A DNA stretch of 64,000 nt from Leptospira sp. WS60.C2 (GTDB taxonomy: Bacteria > Spirochaetota > Leptospiria > Leptospirales > Leptospiraceae). Of this stretch, positions 56,447 through 64,000 are shown in pieces. The position numbers and the translations under genes are program-made. The stretch is from contig NZ_CP162133.1 in NCBI RefSeq assembly GCF_040833955.1, positions 2,584,501-2,648,500 of the forward strand, written 5' to 3'. A model generated the notes under the pieces. It did no database searches, was not told where the DNA came from, and worked only from the letters and a program-made list of their open reading frames with translations. The first letter of the stretch is position 1. Every line of letters starts with the position of its first letter.

Positions 56447-59400
56447 TTATTTACGTCGAAGTTCTGTGAGTCGAGCAAATAATCGATTGTTTTCTTTGTG
56501 ATATGGACGCCGTAACTTCACTCGTTCGGAATAATCAAACGCAGCGACATGATCTCCCATCGAGAATAAAGCTTCTGCAATGTAAAATAACGTTAAGCTA
56601 TCCGAAGGATTTTTTTGAATATAGGAGACCGCGAAAGCAAGGGGGAAATGGGACATACGATGTTCCGCATATAGATAAATTTTCTGAAATGAAAGTGGAG
56701 CTTCCTTGATATTTGGGAAATGAGAAGAAATCATTTTTTCCACTTCGGCCCACTGTTTTTGTTTGTATAAGGTGAGTGCTCTTAAATACACAATGTGTTT
56801 GGGATGAGATTTGGGGATGTTAATCTCGGATCCATTCCCAATGTATTCAACACGTATCAATGAAAGATCATCAATCAATTCCCCTTGTCTCTTGATTGCA
56901 TCTCGGATGGCATACAAATCACCCATTCCTTCCAAGGCAGTTTTCAAAAACAACTCATCATCCTCGTTAACTTCCATTTCTCCTTCAGAGCCAATCAAAA
57001 TATCATCACGTCCATCAGAACCGATTAGGAGGATATCTCCCTTCTCCATTTGAAATGTATTGATCTGAAGGCTTTTTTTAGAAGCGAGTAACCCTAATTT
57101 CGAACATACATAGTTATGTGGCAAAAAGAAAGTTTTTCCATTTCGATAGATGACTGGTCTTGGGTGTTCTGCATTTAGAAAATAAAAAAATCCAGTTTCA
57201 TCATCAATCAAACAAAGAAACATAGAAATCAACATCGATCCATCGAAGGTTACAAGTGTATTATGCAATTCATAATATGCATTGCTGACCCATTTCTCAG
57301 GAGTCATCTCTCTTACTTCTTCAGACTGGCCGTTTCGTTTGATAATTGCCTCAAATACCGAACCAATCACCAGAGCACCACTTGCACCTTGCATGGATTT
57401 CCCCATTGCATCACCGTTTAGAACAACAATATATTTTTTGTTCTGCAATTGAATGGAAGAAGACACACACAAATCTCCACCAATCTCTGAATTCCATTGT
57501 TTATATGTGAACTTTTTCTTTTGCTCAGTAAGAAACTCAATATTCAAATTAGAAGATTTTGCATGATTTTGCGTGAGAGGCTCAATCAATAGAGATGCAA
57601 GAAAATAATCACCATCTTGTTGTTCTTTTAATCCCTTCACTTCCGTTAGCGCAGAATTTAATTCTTGCGTTCTTTCATTCACCTTCTGCTCAAGATTGGA
57701 ATAAAGAAGCGAATTCTCTATCGAAACAGCAATTTGCGAGGACAATATTTTTAAGATCTCCACTCTACCAGGAGTGAAAGCATCAGTTGTTAAATTGTTC
57801 TCTAAATAAACAATGCCTACAACGCTACCGTGGCTGAGGATCGGGTAACACAATAAGGACTTGGGAAGGTAAGTTTTGACATATGGATCATTTTTATACT
57901 CTCCTTCTTTGGCAGCATCCCCACAGATCACAACAACACCAGTTCTTGCCACATAACCAATAATTTGCGATGGAATCTTGCTCTGATGAATTGATGCGAT
58001 TGACTGAGTAAAATCCAATTCAAAAGGATTGTCTGCGTATACCGAAACCGATTCATTTTCTAAATTGGATTCTGCAATGACATGCCATTTCGAATTCAAA
58101 TTCAAAATGAAATACCCTTTTTCGGCACCTGCATTTTCTAAAATGATTTTCATCATTTTTTCCAACAATCGATTCATCTGAATTTCTCCAGAGATTGTTT
58201 GCGATGCCTTAATAACAGTATTGATATCTAAAGTAGAGCCAACATCGCCAAAAATATCCTTTGTTGTACTTAACAAAGAAACATTGTCTGTCGAATCTGT
58301 TCGAAAATTTCTTCCGATGTATTTTTTGAGGGAGATATGCTTGGCTTCTAATTGTTTTACCTTTGAAATGAATCCATATTTCCCATAACGATAATGCGCT
58401 TCCACCAAATGTAAGTTACTATATTGATCAAAGCCCGTTTCTCTCCACATTCTAACCAATATTTCATTCGCAATCGCTTCTTCTAAAATGTAACCTGATT
58501 CTCTGGCAAGGGTAATCGCTTTTTTGCAAATGATAACAGCTTCTGACTTTTGATTCGAAATGTACATCTCAATGGCAGAAATGATATCGTATTTATGTCC
58601 AAAGTTTTCGGGAGAATGATTCGCCCAAACCTTCATACGTTTGGACAACGCCTTTAACCTTTTCTGTAAAATTGGTTTTGGTATTTCTCTAGCTAGCAAT
58701 GGATTTGAGATCAGTTCATACACAACAAGAGCACCAAAAAATACATGTTCGGGAACAAACATCATTCCAAAAACAGCACCCTCTAAACCATCTAATTTGA
58801 TGGAAAATTCATAAGCTTTCTTCAAATCTCCTAAAAAGTATTCTAACCTAAGTTTACATAGATAATAATCAAAAAGAGCATTGGCATTCCCTGTCGATTC
58901 CCACTCTTTTAGTGTTTCCGATTCTGAAAAATAACGTCCATTTAAACTCAAAGCATTTGTAGATTCTCCGCGCATACTTTCCACAAATTGCATATTCAAA
59001 CGATGAACTTGATACGCATGGTGTTGGCGCAAACTGATCAATGAAGCATCATATCGAAGTTGGCTTTTATATAAATCGTCTAAGTTTTCTCGATAAAGTA
59101 AAGCTTGGAAATGGATATTGTTGAGCGAATAAGAAGCATATTGCAAATCACCTGTTTCCATTCCTGCCAAAAAACTATCCCAAAATAAACTTTTGCCTTC
59201 CTTGGCATGATTTTTCCAAGGGGAAATCATGCATGTGTACATAAAAATGGTTCTACACTTGAATGCTTGTGCATCCAAAACATCAATTAGCTTAACACCT
59301 AACTTTCCAAACTTAAGTCCAGACTCATAGTCACCTAACCCTGAACCTTGTATCATACCCATAGCGCAGAATCCAAACGCACTCAATTCACAAAGGCCAT

Positions 59401-62161
59401 AAACCAAACTATAATTCACCATTTTAAGCACAATGACTGGGAATAAATTTGGTTCTGCTAAAAAAGACGGAGCAACACAAGCATTGAGTAAGCGCATGAT
59501 TGCCAAATACTTAGGATCCGTTGCGATAGGCAGTAATTCCAACTCCTCAATCGGCTTTCGACCAAGTCTTAGCTTAAACTTAATAATTTCTTTGAGTGGA
59601 GAAAGGGAAGTTGGATTTTTTGGCAACCTAACTCCTAACATTCGCAATGCTTGCTTTAATGTGACCAAAACTTCTTTCATTTTGTTTTGAGTTACAAGCA
59701 TGGACGATTGTAGTTCATAGACTAAAATTTTGTCCAAATCTGATTTGGCATGTTTTAAGATATAATTAAAACTGCTTTCTGCTTTTTCAAAATTTTTGGA
59801 TAAATAAGCAGAACGAGCATATGCTAGATTAAGTTTTAGTGTATTTTCATATTGATCAGTCCACTCCTCATCACTCATCAAACCGACCATACGCTCAAAA
59901 AAACTAAATGCAGCATCGTAAGCAGAGGAGTTTAAGGCTTTAAATCCAGCTCTTTCATTGAGCGTTCGCAATTGAACCAACTCTTGCTCTTTGGTAATTT
60001 CCGAAGAACCTAAGTTAAGTTGGTTGACTATGGTAAATAGATGGTCATCTAGTTTGTATTTATAAAGAATCGATAGATACGTCTTACCAATCTTATAATG
60101 TAATTTTGATTTTTCTTCTGGAGAAATGATTTTATAAATTGCTTCTCTAATTTTATCATGAATAAAGTTTGCGTCTTCTAACCCTAAAATTAAAAATTCC
60201 TCGTTTGCCAAGGCGACCAAATCCATGGATGCCAAATGAAACGGTCTTTCGGCAATCGTTGCATAAATATCATGGCGAAACCAGTTACCAATGCATGCTG
60301 TTAATTTCAAAGTTTCAATGAGATTAGGAGGCTGAAGATTGATCTTATCAATGATCAAATCGATCACATTTTCAGATATATTGACAGAGTTTATTTTATC
60401 CTTGTCCCATACCCAGCGATTCTCTGAAAATTGAATGAAAGATCTCTCATAAAGATTCTTAAACATTTCATTTGCATGAAACGGATTCCCTTTTGTTTTT
60501 TTCCAAATGATCTCAGCAATCCCTTTGATTTCTGTCTCAGGAAGGGACAAGGTTTCAGAGACAAGCAAAGAAATATCAGATTCTTTTAACGGTTCTAATC
60601 GTATTTCAGTAATGGAAGTTTTTGTTTCTCTTAACTCCTCCAACAAACGAAAAAATGGATCGGTAGGGTATATTTCATTGTCCCTATACGATAAAATGAT
60701 AAAAAAATAAGAAATCTCCGGATCAGTCAAAACTTCCTTTAACAACAAAATACTAGAGGAATCCGCCCATTGCAAATCATCCAAAAACATAACGACAGGA
60801 TGTTCTTTCGTACAAACTGTTCGCAAAAATTTTCGAAACACTAAGTGGAATCGATTTTCAGTCTCTATCGTATCAAGCTCAGGAGGTTTTGGAACCTCAC
60901 CTAATAGTTGTGACAACTCTGGGACCACATCGACAATGAGTTTTGCATTACTACCTAACGCATCAATCAATTTGGTTTTCCAATGACTGACCGCAGTTTC
61001 GTTTTCTGATAGTAATTGTTTCACCAAACCTTGTAGCGCTAAATAGATTGCCCGATACGGGATTGATTTTTTATATAAATCAAATTTCCCAGAAGTGAAA
61101 TAGGCTCTTTCAATGGTAACGGGTTTTTGGATTTCGTTGATGAGAGCAGACTTCCCGATACCAGAACGTCCTGAAATTAAGAAGATTTCTATCTTTCCTT
61201 CAGTTGTATTTAAGAATTTTTGTTCAAACGTTTTTAACTGAGATTCTCTACCATATAATTTTTTTGGTATTTGAAAACGAGAAGACTTATCATTTTTTGC
61301 CAATTCCATTTGAAAAGAATCTAATGCTTCTTTTCCATTTTCTAAAAAAACTGATTGAATTGTTACTAAATCAGACAATAACCCTGTTGCTGTCTGGTAT
61401 CGATCTTCTGGATTTTTTTCCAAAAGTTTCATAATGAGATCAGAAAGTATTTTCGGAGCATTACTTCTTTCTTTTGGGGCCAGTGGGATTCTAGCCAAAT
61501 GAGCATGAACCATTTCCAAACTATCTGTATATAAAAAAGGAAGTTCGCCCGTGATTAGTTGGTAAAGTGTTACTCCTAAAGAATAAAAATCAGTTCGATA
61601 GTCTACAGTTCGATTCATTCTCCCAGTTTGCTCTGGTGAAATATGAGCCAAAGTCCCCGTCAAACTTTGATTCATTGGTAAATAAAAACTTCGATGAGTT
61701 AGTAACGTAGCCGATCCGAAATCAATAATTTTCAAATTCCCAGACTCAGGATGATAAATTATGTTTTGTGCTTTAATGTCGTTATGCACAACTTTAGCTT
61801 TATGAATATCGATTAATGCTTTACAAATTTCTATAGAAATACTGAGAAATGTTTGTAAGTTGCTATATCGACCACTTAATTGTAGTTTTGCTAAATCGGT
61901 ATAATCAATGTGAGGAAATACAATTGCTACAGAATTTTGATAGGACTCAAAACTAATAGGTTTTAGCGTGTAAGGAGAATCAATGGATTTAAGAATTTCA
62001 TACTCACTCTTAAATCTTGAAATTTCATGATTATCTGGATATTCTCGATTGAGTAGTTTCACGACTACAGGAGATTTTTTATCATCTTCTCCTATATAAA
62101 CAGAACTCCGCTTGCCTAAGTGAAGCTCTTTAGTGATTTTGTATTTGCCAATTGTAAACAA
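56447..62161 (-). CDS. Giant Ser/Thr kinase-ATPase-GAF-PP2C protein
   Basis: A 1904-residue soluble protein. Order: a protein kinase (1-265; Lys-35, a catalytic VVHNDIKAQN with Asp-128, IIDFGSA with Asp-147, GTLAHISPEQTG); an AAA/STAND ATPase (about 300-620; Walker A GRSGIGKSAL at 331-340, Walker B VVMFLDDLQW at 456-465); a long helical TPR-like section (about 700-1270); a GAF domain (about 1335-1490); a coiled coil; a SpoIIE-type PP2C phosphatase (about 1545-1765, GGDLCVSSS and VLNGDAMGKSMQGAS); and a C-terminal helical tail. It resembles the HstK group, but a PP2C takes the place of the histidine kinase. Probably a regulator that both adds and removes phosphates. Confidence 0.9.
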   Translation of the reverse strand: MFTIGKYKITKELHLGKRSSVYIGEDDKKSPVVVKLLNREYPDNHEISRFKSEYEILKSIDSPYTLKPISFESYQNSVAIVFPHIDYTDLAKLQLSGRYSNLQTFLSISIEICKALIDIHKAKVVHNDIKAQNIIYHPESGNLKIIDFGSATLLTHRSFYLPMNQSLTGTLAHISPEQTGRMNRTVDYRTDFYSLGVTLYQLITGELPFLYTDSLEMVHAHLARIPLAPKERSNAPKILSDLIMKLLEKNPEDRYQTATGLLSDLVTIQSVFLENGKEALDSFQMELAKNDKSSRFQIPKKLYGRESQLKTFEQKFLNTTEGKIEIFLISGRSGIGKSALINEIQKPVTIERAYFTSGKFDLYKKSIPYRAIYLALQGLVKQLLSENETAVSHWKTKLIDALGSNAKLIVDVVPELSQLLGEVPKPPELDTIETENRFHLVFRKFLRTVCTKEHPVVMFLDDLQWADSSSILLLKEVLTDPEISYFFIILSYRDNEIYPTDPFFRLLEELRETKTSITEIRLEPLKESDISLLVSETLSLPETEIKGIAEIIWKKTKGNPFHANEMFKNLYERSFIQFSENRWVWDKDKINSVNISENVIDLIIDKINLQPPNLIETLKLTACIGNWFRHDIYATIAERPFHLASMDLVALANEEFLILGLEDANFIHDKIREAIYKIISPEEKSKLHYKIGKTYLSILYKYKLDDHLFTIVNQLNLGSSEITKEQELVQLRTLNERAGFKALNSSAYDAAFSFFERMVGLMSDEEWTDQYENTLKLNLAYARSAYLSKNFEKAESSFNYILKHAKSDLDKILVYELQSSMLVTQNKMKEVLVTLKQALRMLGVRLPKNPTSLSPLKEIIKFKLRLGRKPIEELELLPIATDPKYLAIMRLLNACVAPSFLAEPNLFPVIVLKMVNYSLVYGLCELSAFGFCAMGMIQGSGLGDYESGLKFGKLGVKLIDVLDAQAFKCRTIFMYTCMISPWKNHAKEGKSLFWDSFLAGMETGDLQYASYSLNNIHFQALLYRENLDDLYKSQLRYDASLISLRQHHAYQVHRLNMQFVESMRGESTNALSLNGRYFSESETLKEWESTGNANALFDYYLCKLRLEYFLGDLKKAYEFSIKLDGLEGAVFGMMFVPEHVFFGALVVYELISNPLLAREIPKPILQKRLKALSKRMKVWANHSPENFGHKYDIISAIEMYISNQKSEAVIICKKAITLARESGYILEEAIANEILVRMWRETGFDQYSNLHLVEAHYRYGKYGFISKVKQLEAKHISLKKYIGRNFRTDSTDNVSLLSTTKDIFGDVGSTLDINTVIKASQTISGEIQMNRLLEKMMKIILENAGAEKGYFILNLNSKWHVIAESNLENESVSVYADNPFELDFTQSIASIHQSKIPSQIIGYVARTGVVVICGDAAKEGEYKNDPYVKTYLPKSLLCYPILSHGSVVGIVYLENNLTTDAFTPGRVEILKILSSQIAVSIENSLLYSNLEQKVNERTQELNSALTEVKGLKEQQDGDYFLASLLIEPLTQNHAKSSNLNIEFLTEQKKKFTYKQWNSEIGGDLCVSSSIQLQNKKYIVVLNGDAMGKSMQGASGALVIGSVFEAIIKRNGQSEEVREMTPEKWVSNAYYELHNTLVTFDGSMLISMFLCLIDDETGFFYFLNAEHPRPVIYRNGKTFFLPHNYVCSKLGLLASKKSLQINTFQMEKGDILLIGSDGRDDILIGSEGEMEVNEDDELFLKTALEGMGDLYAIRDAIKRQGELIDDLSLIRVEYIGNGSEINIPKSHPKHIVYLRALTLYKQKQWAEVEKMISSHFPNIKEAPLSFQKIYLYAEHRMSHFPLAFAVSYIQKNPSDSLTLFYIAEALFSMGDHVAAFDYSERVKLRRPYHKENNRLFARLTELRRK

Positions 62162-62170
62162 AAAGAATTC

Positions 62171-62935
62171 CTATCTTGCCGTTTTTCCGCCATCAACGGG
62201 AATGACTGCACCTGTTATAAAGGCAGCCCCCTCTCCCGACAACCAAACGCATGTTTTAGCAACTTCTTCTGGTGTTGCCATTCTCCCTAGTGCATAGGAT
62301 TTCATTCTTTCCTTTTTCACTTCTTCTGGGTTTGGGACATTTGCATAAAAAACTTCATCCATTTCTGTTTGTATCCCACCAGGACAAAGAGCAATCACCC
62401 TGATCCCATGTGATCCATATTCCAAAGCTGCCGATTTAGTAAGTCCGATGATTCCATGTTTAGTCATCGAATATGGACCCGCTTTTTCTTTTCCCCGTAG
62501 ACCTAAAGCAGAAGAGACATTGATGATGACTCCTCCCTTTCCTTGTTTTAAAAACTGCTTTAATTCAAATTGCATTGATAAAAAAGTACCTTTCAGGTTT
62601 ACATCCATCACGGAATCAAAAATATCCAATGGATAATCAGCCGTTGTTTTTAGAACACCAGAAATTCCGGCATTGTTCACTGCCACATCGATTCTTCCAT
62701 ATGAATCTACAATGGTTTCCACAAAATTACGAACAGCTTCCGATTGTGTGACATCACATTGAAAAAACAAACCTTTGCCACCTTGTTTTTCGAGTAAAGA
62801 TAGAGTTTCTTCGCCTTCTTGTTTTCTACGTCCACAAAATCCAACAATATAACCAGCGTTTGCAAATTCTAAAACAATTGATCTACCTAGTCCAGATGTC
62901 CCGCCAGTCACAAGTGCTACTTTATTTTCTCTCAT
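62171..62935 (-). CDS. FabG-like short-chain reductase
   Basis: A 254-residue NAD(P)-dependent reductase: VTGGTSGLGRSIV (cofactor), NNAGISGVLK, catalytic Ser in INVSSALGLRG and Tyr-x3-Lys in GPYSMTKHGIIG, and the closing VIPVDGGKTAR. It is close in pattern to 3-oxoacyl-ACP reductases. Its ATG overlaps the stop of the upstream hotdog/PilZ gene as ATGA, a strong sign of joint function. An SDR next to an AfsA-like gene is the arrangement seen for butyrolactone reductases. Confidence 0.9.
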   Translation of the reverse strand: MRENKVALVTGGTSGLGRSIVLEFANAGYIVGFCGRRKQEGEETLSLLEKQGGKGLFFQCDVTQSEAVRNFVETIVDSYGRIDVAVNNAGISGVLKTTADYPLDIFDSVMDVNLKGTFLSMQFELKQFLKQGKGGVIINVSSALGLRGKEKAGPYSMTKHGIIGLTKSAALEYGSHGIRVIALCPGGIQTEMDEVFYANVPNPEEVKKERMKSYALGRMATPEEVAKTCVWLSGEGAAFITGAVIPVDGGKTAR

Positions 62936-64000
62936 TGGATTTCCCTATCTTCTATCAATCTACCATATCGATTGATTGCTTCCTTTATATTTGCCCGATC
63001 CAAATCAGAAATCTCCTCAAATTGAAATCCAGCAAAAAAGGTATCTTCATTATTATCGTCTTCTTTTACCCATAATAAAATACAAGTTCCATGGACGAAC
63101 CCAACTATATCAAAATGCATAAAAAATTCTAGTTTCGCTTGTGTTGACAAATCACCGGGATGAATTCCTGAGCAACGCACCATAAATCCCGAAAATGAGA
63201 TATTTTCAATCGTTGAAACAATATTTCTCCCGTTTTCACGAATGGAGATATTGTTTTTAAATCGATCCAATATGCGGAATCTGGGATCGATTTCATATAC
63301 TTCCTCCTGAGTGCTTTTTAAGCGTTTGTATACTTTTAAAGGTAAAATACTCGCTGCCATTTCAATCTTTGTGATCTCTTGGTTTTCTTGGTACGCGGTG
63401 ATCGCGAGTTTTGAATAATTCCAATAACCAGCTTTGCTAAACTTCACTTCCAATGCCTTGGCTCGAAGTTTGATTGGCATATTTATCTTTGCGTATTGTA
63501 AAAATTCCGAGTTCAAATATAACAATAAAAAGGTGACATCTTCAAAAGGGACCTTCCCAAACATATGATTACAAGCAATTCCAAATTGTCGTGAAGCTTC
63601 CACAATTTGCATCCCAGAGATATGTTTTAAATTGGGTGGCGAAAAAAATTTATGCGTAGGAGGAATGTATAAATTGGCAAAAAAAGTATCCCGTTTTGGA
63701 ATTTCAGGAAACCTCTCGAAGATTTCTGAAATTTTAGATTTTTCAACATTGCCTACATAATAATCTCTTCTCTTGATGAGCTGTAAAATTTTGATTTCGT
63801 CAACTTCTTTGACCTGATCTTTGAGTACATATTGTTCGATTGTTTTGTCAAAATCATAAAATTGAGATAAAAACTTCCGACCTGGTTCGTTAATATTTGC
63901 TTCATCTAAAATACGATCTGCGGATTCTTTCCGGATCCGCGTGGGAATCGTTTTGAGTTGATAATTTGATTCTTCTGCGTCTGTATTTTTAAAATAATAG
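62932..64000 (-). CDS. AfsA-like hotdog plus PilZ protein (5' end beyond window)
   Basis: The frame is open without a stop or start codon from 62932 to the right edge, giving at least 356 residues; an internal ATG at 63612 is not the true start. Counting from the right edge, residues about 105-230 read as an AfsA-type hotdog (LYIPPTHKFFSPPNLKHISG, MQIVEASRQFGIACNHMFG). From about 265 the C-terminal part reads as a PilZ domain (FRILDRFKNNISIR, ENISFSGFMVRC, FAGFQFEEI). AfsA proteins make gamma-butyrolactone precursors; PilZ usually binds c-di-GMP. The hotdog call is by motif resemblance, the PilZ call moderately sure, and the first hotdog half may be partly degenerate. Confidence 0.7.
   Translation of the reverse strand, partial: YYFKNTDAEESNYQLKTIPTRIRKESADRILDEANINEPGRKFLSQFYDFDKTIEQYVLKDQVKEVDEIKILQLIKRRDYYVGNVEKSKISEIFERFPEIPKRDTFFANLYIPPTHKFFSPPNLKHISGMQIVEASRQFGIACNHMFGKVPFEDVTFLLLYLNSEFLQYAKINMPIKLRAKALEVKFSKAGYWNYSKLAITAYQENQEITKIEMAASILPLKVYKRLKSTQEEVYEIDPRFRILDRFKNNISIRENGRNIVSTIENISFSGFMVRCSGIHPGDLSTQAKLEFFMHFDIVGFVHGTCILLWVKEDDNNEDTFFAGFQFEEISDLDRANIKEAINRYGRLIEDREIQ

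Noticed and set aside
63613..64000. Apparent gene-free right end upstream of a 226-residue PilZ gene
   Set aside because: The frame continues without a stop to the window edge, with protein-like sequence (FANLYIPPTHKFF), so this is the 5' part of the same gene, not a gap.

Overview
The window looks like chromosomal DNA of a spirochaete of the genus Leptospira, most likely a free-living (saprophytic) species. The reasons are the AT-rich coding style, the many lipoproteins with a relaxed spirochaetal lipobox, the very dense sensory and second-messenger gene content, and the gene order (rpsB-tsf-pyrH-frr-uppS-cdsA-dxr-rseP-proS followed by trpBA). This assignment comes from recognising families by eye, not from a search. 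No rRNA, tRNA, CRISPR array, insertion sequence or phage gene was found.

Positions 1-29,000 are mainly housekeeping, mostly on the minus strand: rpmF-plsX (start of lipid synthesis), cmk-rpsA-TPR-hisG, aroA, dxs, trpBA, and the long translation/envelope operon from rpsB down to proS, which carries dxr (with dxs the first two MEP-pathway steps), uppS and cdsA, and the site-2 protease. Set among these are a CHASE2 adenylate/guanylate cyclase, a GAF-PAS histidine kinase read antiparallel between cmk and aroA, a large cyclic-nucleotide-binding protein, and a small lipoprotein/DUF1285 pair.

Positions 29,000-50,000 are accessory. They hold a zinc-type ArsR/SmtB regulator with a nearly perfect palindromic operator and a histidine-rich protein; several lipoproteins; a 1013-residue multi-PAS histidine kinase; a methyl-accepting protein; a GGDEF-PilZ protein; a sulfide/persulfide detoxification set (rhodanese, ETHE1-type dioxygenase, half-size TauE) around a CsoR/CstR-type operator; MsrA; a GHKL-HDOD fusion; a TRIC-type channel; and a 1033-residue beta-helix lipoprotein.

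Positions 49,288-64,000 form one tightly packed minus-strand array, with many gaps of under 10 bases or ATGA overlaps. It holds an AfsA-like hotdog/PilZ protein (cut by the window edge), a short-chain reductase, a 1904-residue Ser/Thr kinase-ATPase-GAF-PP2C protein, AcpS, a TPR protein, bactofilin, a 7TM histidine kinase, another reductase, a cupin, a cNMP-PP2C phosphatase, an acyltransferase and a strictosidine-synthase-like lipoprotein. The hotdog/reductase pair recalls gamma-butyrolactone (A-factor) biosynthesis in actinomycetes and is the best candidate here for an undescribed system.
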